DNA from: Tubulanus polymorphus
Taxonomy: Eukaryota; Nemertea; Palaeonemertea; Tubulaniformes; Tubulanidae
Assembly: GCF_964204645.1 (NCBI RefSeq)
Contig: NC_134028.1
Location: 4,562,501 to 4,626,500, forward strand
Length of the DNA: 64,000 bases
Direction of reading: 5' to 3'
The notes under the pieces: generated by a model
Told to the model about the DNA's origin: nothing
Databases searched by the model: none
The model's input: only the letters and a program-made list of their open reading frames with translations
Made by a program: the position numbers and the translations under genes
In this document: positions 13,642 through 25,900 of the stretch, piece by piece
Numbering within the stretch: the stretch's first letter is position 1
Layout of the letters: every line of letters starts with the position of its first letter

Positions 13642-15816
13642 AAATCTAAAGGGAAGAAATGGAAAACTGGCGGTCGTTCTGAGGCGAATTCAATCGGCGA
13701 TTATCAGTTCCGGAAACTCCCGAACAGTCCGATTTCGATATTCTATCAGGTGAATTTTATTTCCGACCGAACGATGAAGAAGTCGACGGCTCCACAAAAT
13801 CATCGATCAAAGAATCCAAAAATGAAGCATACGGTATGCATCACTCAATAGTACTCATCGTTGTATCATTAAGGTGGCCACCTTGGATCATATGAGAATT
13901 GGGTTAGATAAATCAACTCTTGACAAGAAAGCCAGTTGCTTTGTAAACCATTTGCTCCAAGTCTTGTAGTACATCTCATTAAAATCGTGTTTGATTCAAG
14001 ATGGCGGCTATCGTGTGAATCAAACCGCCATATTTTCACCCACGCACTTCTGAGTCGTTTCCCTGATCGTTCGGTTACAGGTCCATCGAAAACTCTGGCG
14101 CTGCAGCGTATCTTTCTACCTGTGAAGAACGGATCGTGAGTATGCAAATTACATCCCTCATTATGTAAATTACAACGTCAGGTGACTGCATACGTCAGCC
14201 ATGACGTCCAGAGAGACCCGCATTACCATTAGCAACCTTTCTATCTAAAAATATCCTCATTATAATCTCCAATTTCTACCATTTTTTAGATTTAGCCGAT
14301 AGGTTTAATGGAATTGAAATCGTTTTGCAGGTTTTCATCGAAATCATTTGATTCGATACCCGAAGAGGCGATAAGGGTGGCGGTGGCGGGGGTGTCAGTG
14401 AGGATGAGAATGTCGGAGAATTCAAACTTCAAAGTTCGACCAGATTTTTAAGTAACGGGAACCGTAGCAAACTGAACGACCCTTACAACGGAGAATCTCC
14501 GGTAGTTGAACGTATCCAAATCCATCAGAAATTTTCGTGTTCTCCATCGCCGGAATCAAAAGACGAATATCGTTCTAATGATACGACTTACGACTTTAGA
14601 TCTCCGTTACTAGATCGAGCCAATTTCTTAGATATCGTCTCTAAAAAAAAATAAAAACAAAGACTCGCGTCATTCGGACGTAAATCGAATATCTAATGTC
14701 GCACCATTTAGTGATTTATCAGACGATAGTTTGCATAATATACCGTCGACGGATTACGATGATTCCGACGGATCAAAAACTGCCAGTTACGATCTATTAC
14801 CGGAAGAGAGCAGAAAAACTAATTCCGCCGAAAAGTTCGACCCGACCGCCGAGTTAGACGCGGTTCTAGAGCGAAGCGAAGCTGAATGCGTTCACAATAG
14901 TTTCTCTAGTAACCACATCGCTTCGAAAACCGTCCAGAGTAAATATTACTTCGAGGATTTCGACATTTACGGTGGGAAAAGTAACAGTAAAAAGTATCAT
15001 CAACAGCACGAACCGTCGGAACAGACCTACCCGCAAGACAGAAGTAAAACAACTTTAGAAAAGGTGCTGCCTTCAAATGATCGTGGTAAACCGTCTGGTA
15101 AAGTGAGACTCCAAATATCTGACGATGGTTTGGATTTTTACGAACTCGTTCGGCGAAGCGACGATGATAATCCAGTGTCTCGTCGTCACACGAAATCGGA
15201 TATTCTAAATCGAAATGTTTCCGATCTTAGAGACAAGAAAACGAAAAAGTATCTATGGTCTGATCTTAGTGATAACGGATATGGATCTATATCGGAGTCG
15301 ACAAAGATGGCCGCTTTACCATCGGTTTGTACCGTGTGCCGTGGTTCAGGAAAACCGGACTCAACGGTTTCAGTCGTTGATGACAATCATCACAACTCAT
15401 CATTCGAATCTCAGTCGTCAGATGCAGACGGCAAGATTATCTCGTGTACGTTAGTAATAGACGGTCAGACGTACACTATGTCCGCCACTGATGACCCAAA
15501 AATAAAGAATCTCCACCCGGAAAATCGCTCTGCGAAAACGGGTGTTAGAAATAGTGTAAGTTTCAATTTGGACAATGAGAAAGTTTCGCGTAGATCGGTA
15601 GTTCCCTTGAAGCACGGGAACACTCGGACTCAACGACTTCGGTCAATAGATCGCGGAGATGCTCGTAAAATAGCGGCCTCAGATGAAGTCGATTCTGTTT
15701 TATCCTCCGCGGTGCAAACTCCCGATCTTTACATCCATTATACTATATACAAGCGAAATTCAGGTGCACGTGGCACTGGGGATAGTCAACCAGAGGTTGT
15801 TGAAGCAACTGTATGA
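13642..15816 (+). pseudogene. Truncated duplicate of the ankyrin gene (last three exons)
   Basis: Only the counterparts of exons 7-9 were copied, so all ankyrin repeats are missing. The first copied exon lacks 10 bases relative to the parent (after GGTCGTTCTGAG), which shifts the frame. The last exon has lost one base near 14368 and gained 13 bases in an A-rich patch near 14645; the net change restores the frame, but a TAA falls between the two. From 14731 to the stop at 15816 the 361 codons are open and nearly identical to the parent. Splice sites look intact. An LTR end lies directly upstream and could drive transcription. I call it a pseudogene fragment. Confidence 0.82.
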
Positions 15817-16614
15817 TTTGATTCGGAATATATTTGTACCAAAGACACTCAATCATCAAATATAGACCCTTCCACAGTCGGTCAAATTGTTGAGATGTAT
15901 AGATTTCCGAATCGAGTCGTCCTGGAAACTAGTTTGGACCCGGATCTCTGCAGGCAATGGTCAATGATCTGACCAGAACCTGGATCCTGATAAATGAGTT
16001 ATACTTTTGCACGCGTTAACTATCGATAAGAATATGTATAACTTTATCCCAACCTTGTCTCTAAAATTACCAGTATTCTTGAACCTTATACATGTAACTT
16101 ATCGAACAGCTTTACATTGATTTGAGATCGATAAGTACAGTACTTAAAAAGAGGTTAGTACGGTTTTTGATAAATGCCGTGGACAGAATGGTTCCAGTGC
16201 AAATCGCTTAGCGTATGAAAAAAATAACCAAACAATATACAGCCCAAATAGAGCCCGGTGATATGCCTGCATTAATTACTGAATACTCCATTATAAACTG
16301 GAAACTGTAGTCGCCACTCCAAAACTCCGTGTTGCAGATATTGCCATGAAATCAAGCTCTGTTTTAAGTATTTGTTATTTTTGTCATATATTTTATTCTA
16401 TGTTTTATTAAAATAAATTCGTCACATATTGTACGTATTACGTTCTGAATTTAATAAATACATCGTTCGTTTTTGTAAATGAATTTATTTGTAGACTTTT
16501 TTTAATGATAATTTCGAGAGACATCACAAGGGGGCCTTATGTAGGCCTGATATTTGGTCGTTGGACGCTGCGGGTATCTGCCCTAATCAATTTTTCAGAA
16601 ATTAAAATGTTTGA

Positions 16615-19600
16615 TTAAAGCAGACCGAGGTCTTCCTTCAGAACTCGAATGCGGGAACAGATCTCATCCCAGTCGATGAATATTCCTTCCAGATTGCGAA
16701 CACCGGAACTACCGACGTCATACTGCTGTCGACCGTGTAGAACTCTGAGATTGTCGAACACTATTATCTCTCCTGCAATTACATTCAACATTACATTTAT
16801 AACATATCAAGATGGTTCACTAGAAAGTTGTGATGGCAGATCGTCGAGTTTGTGATTTTCTAAACCTACATGAATGTATACAAATTTTCGATGTATTTTA
16901 GAAATGAAAATATTCTCGTTTTGTTTCTCTATATTATTGATTATCTTTCCTCTAGTAGCTATATCAAATCAGTTTGAAATTGAAAAACATGCAAAATTTA
17001 AGACGTAAGATGATAGCACATTGGACACCAAATTCATCCTCATGAACCAAGATATTGTATATTGTATCACCCCTTGATCACCAAGCGTAGCCAGGAGTCG
17101 ATATTGCTATCCCATAAATGAAAAATTCATGCAGAAGGTAGTAGTTTATGCACAAAATTCGATCAGACAGAATACTTTTTATGAGTAATAGTACGGATAC
17201 CTGGTTTGAGTGTGTGGTTAACAATATTCTGCGGGTCATACATTATGTTTTCGAGCAGTTTTAAGGCGTCGTAAAGCGGTTGAACGTCTTCGATTGGTAA
17301 ATTCAGATACGAGTCACGTGATTGGTTATTGAAGCAGACGCCTTTGACTTTGCCTTCGATATCCCGTCTGGAAATAATAACAAAAACCAAACTTACATTA
17401 TCAAAATCGTTAGATTATTCGTGGTTCAGATCATTTGAAACTTGTTAGAAAAATGTTAGTTTAACTTATCGTGACCCTGAAGTCATTTTATATCTTAATC
17501 TATATGATTGTTAAAACCTAGCTGTACATGTGTTTGATAACTGGCCTAGGTCGAGTTCTGGTACAATCCAAAAACAATGTCCTGATACCAGGACACCCCA
17601 ACAACACTTTAATGATACTCTGACTAATAATAACTTGATCCCAAAACGATCTATTCGTGTGACTTACACCTGCGAGCAATTATCTTAACTAAATTATATT
17701 TAGATAATTGCTCGTAGCTTACACGAAAGTTGTCCATCGCGCTATATTGTGGAATTTGTACACGTCGCTGCCTTTATCGTAAAAATCCAATATCTTTGTG
17801 CTCAGAAGTTCGTTTGCTTCCGGGTAATTTTCTTCGATGATTTTAGCTGCGTACGAGGCATCTGCAAATTGACTACTGCCCCCTACTGACGTGTTGTTCA
17901 CACAGTGTAGAAATTGTACCTGGAAAATTCAGACGGAAAGTTGTTTTTGAATGCTTGTATTCCCGTTTTATCACTCTCCATCGTCCCTCGCCTCTATATA
18001 TCCTCTTCCTTCCCTCCCTCTCCATAGATATTGAAATATTTGAACACTTTTTAGATGGCCATGGAATTACCCCTGGCACGTAGCTGCAATCGGCCAGATC
18101 GCAATGCAGTCCTAATGTAACACTGGTGTATGCTAGATTGCTGGGATTCACTTTACTTTTGACTCTGAACACATCACTGAAATATAAAACGACAATTCGC
18201 TTTAGATGTCAATTTTCTCTTCTGACAATAGATCAAAAGGACAATGACAATGTAAATTTCAGATTCTGCAGGGTTTATATAGAATTTGGTGAAAATGCTC
18301 AAGTGGAAACAATGTAGAATGATAAATAAGAATGACCGAAATGAAGAACTTCAATTTGAAAACAAAAGCAATAAGAAGTCTAATGAAAAATTCTTTCACC
18401 GCAAGTATTAAAAGATTCTGAAAATCTTAAAGTGTTGGTATATCAGATAATAACATGGTCCATACCCATAGTTAGTCCTTCTGCTGTAGCAAACTCTATC
18501 CGCTATTTTTTGCAAGTGTCCATAATCTTGTGGGGTATCTTTAATTAGTGTCAGACCGTATCGTTGCAGACCAGTTAACCAATTCAGAAAATGATTGTCG
18601 TCGTCTATAATCTAAAAACACGAATATATTTCATATGAAAAAAATCGACTAGGTTAATACACATTCGAATCGTAGGTATGAATGGTCAGTGGAACTCGTC
18701 ATAGTTTGGACTTTCATCATGTTGACAACATTATAGCAAACTGCATTAGACAAACATACAAATTGGGACTCAATCATATGGAGGTGATTTCAGAGATGCG
18801 ACGACTGATCCGTCGATGAATCTGACCGATTTTGAGCGTACTTGGTAAAAAGTTTTGTGAAATAAGGTCGACACCCACGAAATGACAAAAACAAATTCTG
18901 TAGTTAATAACCTATGAATTCCCGGTGCAATTTACTTGGGCCGAAATCAAATGGACCCGAAGTCAGGTCTATAAACTGGTGATTAGATTAAAATGATATG
19001 GATAAGAAGGTGAATAGGTACCTTTTTAAAATCATAAGTGGGAATGTTATCTTGTAGTTCGGCGTTCCAGAACTGGTGTTCTACTCCGTACATCGCGCGT
19101 CTCTTCTCTTTGGCTTCATCTGTGAATGCTCGCTGTAACAGCCATTTTGTGTCGTAGATACTCCTGTGTCCGTCTGGCCAGGTTATCTCTAAACCACCGT
19201 CTTCTGATACCTAATTAACATAAACCAAACTGATTGATTTAGCCTTGTTGTTCATTCATTCAGGATCCAGTTCCACAGCTGTAAAACACGACGTTGACTG
19301 CTGTGTGTAACTGAAATAAATACGGAAAATAATATGTCGAGAGTGGAATAACGTAAACAACCGGACCCAATCCTGTAGTTGTGAGTTTGATTCGACTATT
19401 CGTACATCGTTTGTTGCAAATCTGCTCAGTGTTACTATGTTTGGAAAGAATGTTTTAAGGCCTCCAGTTAGAGTACAGTTGAAATAAGTCAATTTTCATT
19501 CCTCAATTTCTAAATCGTCGCAGATTCGATCATCAAGAATCATAAACTTTTCATTTAAAGTTTCCTTTTAGTGGAATTAAGTATGAAATCAAACTAGGTT

Positions 19601-20690
19601 TACGTTCAATGTGTGAGTGAATAATAAAGGTGCGTGAGAAAACGGATACTCAAAGTATAACGGATAAGAGCCATATTGGACAAAGGTAAACGGTCAACGT
19701 GAGAGATTTTGAACACACGACGTGAGACACAAACACATGTCAAAGTCTAAAGTTTAGTTTGAGAAAACCCTTCACCAGAATTTCGACCGAACATAGAATG
19801 GTTTAATTACTGCATATATTATCAATCTAGATTACAAAATGTCGCGTTAGTTATTGATCTTAAAGCAGGGATAACTGTCCCTCTCATATTTGATTGGTAA
19901 ATTCAACTTGATTTGGTGTCCCTTATACGATGATGCATATCTCCCACATAGTAAACTGGTGGACGGAAACCTGTGGAATTACAGAATATATCACCGAAAA
20001 ATCATGTAGTTAATTAATGGGCGTACAATGTTAATCGACAATTCTGCGCCACTTGATTTTGAACATAATGTGGTCAGGACATCTCTTAGAAATCATAATA
20101 TTTTGAATTTCAATTATTCAAAATTATTTCATTTATACTGAGTAAACGTGTAACCTTCCTTCATCGTGGTTACTACGATTCTGTAATTACAGATCACAGA
20201 TCACAGATTTTCGGACCGTCAGACTTAACGAAAACTAATTTGATTATTTGAAGATGTTCAGATTAACCCTTTTCTTTCTTACCTCGACATCTTTCGGTTC
20301 AATTTTCGTATCCAAATTTGACATCAGAACCAACCTGGATTTCGTCGTCGGGTGAAAACATTTCAAACATTGACAGTTATCTCTGAGCCATACGTACGGG
20401 TAACTTGTCACTGAATCATCATTCCACGTCACATCCACCCATCTCTTACCATCGTTTCTATGCACGTCCACAACTCCTAAAACATCTTCTTTAACTTCCA
20501 TGGAATGCAGTAACCGGTGCTGCGACCCCTGATGTTGAGTCCCATGCTGTTTAAATGTTCGCGCGTTAATATTATTGGTGCAATAAGTTCCGACTCGACT
20601 AACAGCCAATGGAGCAAGTTCCTTTTTTAGTATTGAAAAAATTCTAGGAATTTTATTTTTTGAAACGTTCAATCGTTTCAGGGCAAACAT
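16615..20690 (-). CDS. Gamma-butyrobetaine dioxygenase-like enzyme, copy B
   Basis: This is the duplicate of gene A with all seven exons (20283-20690, 19022-19210, 18466-18611, 18071-18176, 17723-17919, 17201-17367, 16615-16772) and the same phases. The zinc-site cysteines, HCD, VLHGR and the 2OG-binding Arg are kept, and I see no frameshift. Differences are few and mostly conservative (for example Arg to Lys before FHNIARW), so it should encode a working paralogue of about 456 aa. The frame is also open upstream of the chosen ATG at 20690, back to an ATG at 20858. I prefer 20690 because it matches gene A and opens a basic mitochondrial-type presequence; the longer start exists only where sequence unique to copy B begins. 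Confidence 0.86.
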
Positions 20691-20827
20691 GGTCACGATG
20701 AGTGGAGCGCCTTTCTGGAAAATCTGTCCGTCGTAAGACGGATAACGCGAGACTGATTGACTGAGTGGCTGACTGACTGTCGCAGACCCCAGTAGACTTT
20801 GACCTACATACGCCTTCAAACTGATAT

Positions 20828-22939
20828 TCAAACGGAAAAATACTAAGGTATTTTCCAAATTATGGCTAGAAATTCACAAACGGGTAAGTTTTCGCTAAAT
20901 GATTATTTAATCTTTATTTGCTTTTGTTACTGGTTCAGTTTATGTCTCGGATTAATAAGAAATATTTTGGATTTAGTTTTCAAGACAATAGTAAAAGGGA
21001 TAAGTTGTTTGGAAACCGAGACGACTCCGGGCTTGTTTCTTAACCAGGTTGAAAGAACATTAATTCTTGGGGCCTGGTGGGCGAATCAGCTAGGTCCCGA
21101 GGTTGGTCGTCGGCCCTCCCCAAATGTGGTGGCGTTGGTCACGAGAATAGTTCCTTGGAAACCAACTTTTGATAGTATACCGGGAGAACAACGGGGAAGA
21201 ACACACTCAAGAAATTAGGTAACAAAGATTTGTAAAAGGTGTCGATACGTAGGAAACACAACTAATAGAATAGTTGTGAGTATCTAGATTTCGGAATATA
21301 TACACATGAGTTGTTTATTTATTTTTGGTCTCGGGTCAAAATTCAATTTGTGCCGTTGTGCGGAGCTGAGGAAGGATACGCTCTCCCACGATATTTCGGT
21401 TCCTTCTTTGGATCGCATAACATTACGATCACGTGTTTACGATGACGTATAATTCATTTCTGTTCGAATACTTTACAATGATCAGATACAAATTGAAAAC
21501 GATATCTTCATTTCTTTTAATCACATTTATTTAGTGTATTTTTATGAGAAGCAGATGTTGTAAGTTAGAACATTCGTCGCGCATCATCGACGCTTTTGAA
21601 TGAGTCGAGTAGGAACCAAGGATTACGAAAGGAAGAAGCTATGATAATATTGGAAATGTACAAAACAACTCATCGGCATTAAGTTATATTCAAATCATTC
21701 GACGATACTTGTCAGTTCAATCGATCCAAATTGTTTTCAACTTCATAATCCGCTAAGCCATAACGATAGGAATACTTCTACTAGCCAGCGTAAATATGCA
21801 CCTGTGCTATATGAAGATCCCGCCATGAAAAAGTAGCATTTTCTAAGACGAGACCTTTTTCTTAAATATCACGTTATATTCATGCATCAGTTGATATAAT
21901 ACGATGATAAAATACCCACTACATACAGATTAACAGTTTTAAAATCGAGAATTTTTTCAATCAAAAAGACACGCCGTTTCGAGCTCACCCTAGAGATCAG
22001 CGTCAGGTGTGAAAATCGAAAGTAATGTTTAAAAATTCATTAAACCTGTTTTGATCTTATTAACTGTTCTCCGCGTTTGAGTTTAGTTATTCTACTATAT
22101 AATAGGATTAATGCCCACAAAAGAAATAATGTTTTACTTAAAAAAGACGACTGTCATATAGTGACAAGTATACATTTTAATAAACGATAGATTGAATACG
22201 GAATTATTATTGATATAAAGACTGTACATTTTTATAACCAGCATCAGCAAATATAATACTCCTTGTACAATGCTATTTGTACATAGCTGTATTCTTCACA
22301 AGTAAAAACATTGCGCGATGCTTTTTTATTTTTGTACAATAGTTTTATTTGTATAAGAATGTATGTATTCAGTTTTAAAGAATGACACCATTTATGATAA
22401 TTCTTAATGCTAATCATTACACGCAGCTAGAATAAAATGATTTCGTAATATAACAATATCGTGAAGATCGACTAGGATCAGATTGACCTTCACGCGCTAG
22501 TGGTTCACTGAAGTTCACGCGTCGGTGGTAAGTATGAAGTATCTAAACAAGCATCACCCGTGGCGTCAGAGGATATCATCGGCGAATCTTAGGCCATTTT
22601 GGCCACATGATTAAGTTTTGAATAAAGCAATTTTGTGTGAAATGAAATAATCTCTTAAGACGAACAGAATCATTCTAAACGAAACGTCAGTTCAACTATT
22701 TTTTAAACCATGATCGAGCCAATAACTACTTGCTCGGCAGCTATAGATAAAAAAGATTAAATATTTGATTGCGATTTCCAAAACCACCCGGCCGATCAAA
22801 ACAAAGGTAACATTTTTAGCCTTATCTTCAACATTGTGGGACTTCCACATGCACTTCATAAACTGTGCCTTGTATCAATTGATTTCTACGGGTTGTATTT
22901 GTAGGTCTAGGTTTATTCGTGCAGTTATTGTGTTTATTT
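20828..22939. other. Intergenic region between dioxygenase genes B and C
   Basis: I find no convincing exon. A 118-codon open frame at 20862-21218 has no recognisable domain. At 21925-22030, on the minus strand, lies a copy of the CACCTGACG...CTCGAAACGGC repeat motif shared with 30118 and 790 (see findings). The rest is AT-rich single-copy-looking sequence. Confidence 0.4.
21930..22030 (-). repeat. PLE-type tail repeat with hammerhead-like core
   Basis: Minus strand: CACAC-CTGACGC-TGATCTCTAGGGTGAGCTC-GAAAC-GGC-GTGTC, then ATTGAAAAAATTCTCGA. ACAC/GTGT pairs where the 30.1-kb copy uses AGAAC/GTTCT, so the pairing is kept while the sequence differs. Confidence 0.5.
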
Positions 22940-25900
22940 TTACGATGAATTTGTACGATTCAATTCGCTTTTCAGAACCCTGATACGAGACTGAACCTCA
23001 TCCCAATCGATGTAGATTCCTTCAAGATGTCGATGTCCGTCTGATCCGATGTCATACTCCTCTCTGCCGTGTAACACGCGAATATTATCAAAACAGATGA
23101 TATCACCTACAAAACAAATAAATTGACGGTTTTTAAATAAACGAAACAATTTAGCCAGGAACTGGAAATTCATTTTAGGGCGGGTAAATAGAATTAGCTA
23201 ATGATCAAAACTAGAATAATCAAATCTTCGATATACGCAGTGTAGACTGTGTATGTTCGTTGACGATATGACGAAACTTGGAAATATTAAAACAATTTTT
23301 ACAACAGAACTAAAAGCTCGAAAAAAGTTCCGAAAATTATCGCCAAGCGAAATGAACCGCAATCACCGCGTCCTTTTTTCGATGTTTACGATAAGCCGGG
23401 TCTGTCCGTGACCTTAGTGCGTGACCATAGAATTTGACATTCCGATATAAGTTACATAAATGGTAACAAAACATCGACTTGAAACTCAAGTTTATCTTCA
23501 GGTCGATGCGATTAATAACTCTTATCCGTCGTAGCTTTGGGACAATTGAACAGATAAAAAGAAACTGAACTTCGATTTCTACGATTAAGAAATCTGTAAA
23601 TGTAAACAGCGTGACGCCTATATTTCATGTCAATGTACCTGCTTTAAGTGTATGTTTCACGTGGTTGTTCGGGTCGTACATGATGTCATCGAATTTCCGC
23701 AGAGCTTCGTAAAGAGGTTGAACATCTTCGATTGGCAAATTCATAAACGTATCACGAACCTGATTGTTATAGCAGACGCCTTTCACGTTGCCTTCATTAT
23801 CACGTCTGAAATAGATGGAGGTAACGTTATGCATTTTGTTTGTTCCTAGTTAGTGTTTTCTATTCGTGGACTGACCTAGGGTATATAGTAAAGGCACGCA
23901 CTCGGGAAATTCCCCATAAAACATTTCTTGATGCAAATAGAGTTCCAGCTGAATACAGAGTTCACAATTATGACGTCCAGCTAAAAAGTAGGCTCGACTC
24001 AATTCTACGAGCCGTTTTCATAGCTTCAGTTTCAGTTTTGTGACTGGCTCATAGAATTGAGTCTAACGTCATTGTTCTTAATTTTGAATATATTGAATAT
24101 ATATGGCTCACAAAATCATCAGGTAGGATGACAGCGGTTACTTACACGAAATTTGGCCATCGCGCAACTTTGTGAAATGTGTAGGCGTCAGTACCGATAT
24201 CATAGTAGTCAACCAATCGGGTGCTGAGTATTTCGTACATCTCCGGATATTCGGTTTCCATGATTTTAGCGGCGTAAGACGCATCGGCGAAAACGTTACT
24301 ACCTCCAGTTGAGGAATTCACGACACAATGCAGAAATTGAAGCTGAAATATCATGTATTGATACGATTTATTTTAGTTCGTTAGATAGAGCTAAATTGCT
24401 TCCCTCTGGAAACATTTCAATGATTAAGTTGTCGATGATAAAATTCGCATTCCCGAGGCAGATTTATTTAAAATGAAGTCAAAGGTATTTTCTTCCACGT
24501 TTGATACTGAGACATTATTTAAACTGTTACCAGGTTTCGTCCACTTCGCAGCCATCATTATTATTATCATCAAGTGTCGATAATAATGTTGCTGATTTAT
24601 TAATACATATGATAACTGGTAGTTAATTAATAGATTTGTTATTTTTACCCCTGGTACATAGTAGTAAAATGGTAAATCACAGTGAAGTCCTAATTTCACG
24701 TTTGTATACGCCAGATTACTCGGGTCTGTTTTACTTTCTACTTGAAATGATTCCCTGCGGATATATAGAAATAAACCGGTAAATTCAAATGTGCTCAAAC
24801 AGATAATGTCCTCAAAGGCGTCCTTAGGCAGGTGGGGAAATAGGGATTGTTTCTGAATGAAAATTCATCGAAATATTTAATTGCTAATTCCCAAAATCTA
24901 ATATTCAAATACGTAGGGTGACCTTCGCTTTTCCTGCCCAAAAGTCGAGTACGATACCAAGGCCAGAAAAGACTTACGAACTGTCCTAGAACTAATTCTA
25001 CCGTCTTAAGTTCCTCAATCTGCCGTATCGGCAGCACGGGTGCAATGCGAACGCCACGGTACTTCGTTATTTTTCCATGTATTTTAATTCGACCTTGATC
25101 TTTAGGTAATTTTTTCCCGTTTTTATTCAAGGACATTTCATATCTTAGTAGAGTACTTTGTTCCCCCAGATCATCGGGAAGACGTAGAAAACTTTCATTA
25201 CTGGACAAGAGAAATGAACTATCGGCTTGGAGCGATTCTTTATTTTACCCGTAGTTTGTTCGTCGAGTGAAGCAGATTTGTTGCGCTATTTTCTCAAGTT
25301 CTCCTGTTCGTTGCGGTGCATTTCGTATAAGAGCAATTCCATGAAGTTCCATACCGAGCAACCAATCCAACAAATGATTCTCATCGGAGCAAATCTTAAT
25401 ATCAGAAAAAAACTTCTATCAACAGTGATGATTATAATTTAAGAGAAAATACTGCTGTGAGAAAAAACGAAAGGGTATTTTTGAATGATTACACATCGGT
25501 AACTACACTACTTCAGCCTTTCGTGCAGCCTACCGGCTTGTTGGTTCCCTCATATCAAAATTGTACTTATAACGTATAATATTGCATGTAGACAGTGGTC
25601 TATGCGGCGTCCCGGGTTCGAATCCTTGGTGATGAAATTTCTAAGGGTTGACTATTTTCAAATCGATACAAAATATGAGTTTAACTCTTTCGTGAGCGCT
25701 GCGTACATTTTGTACGACAAAATGTTGTATCTTTACTGTACGTATAAAGTCTTGCCTCAAGGATGATGACTTAATTGACGAAAACGTCCCTTATGTTATT
25801 ACAACTAGAACTGCACTTAAAGATGCCTGGCTACCGGCCAGCTCTCTTCACTTACAAATATCAAATAGTAACGTACATGTGAAGAGTTATGAAATATTAA

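Larger units (their letters stand above)
13634..20827. repeat. Segmental duplication, copy 2
   Basis: Direct copy of 6571-13164. It contains the last three ankyrin-gene exons in decayed form and a full dioxygenase gene B. Its left edge abuts the LTR/gag fragment; its right edge ends at 20827, after which unrelated sequence follows. The low divergence marks it as recent. Confidence 0.92.

Noticed and set aside
20862-21218. 118-codon open frame beginning MARNSQTGK
   Set aside because: No domain, no partner exons, and it sits in sequence beside the duplication edge; a GTAAGT soon after the ATG could be a donor, but nothing to splice to was found.
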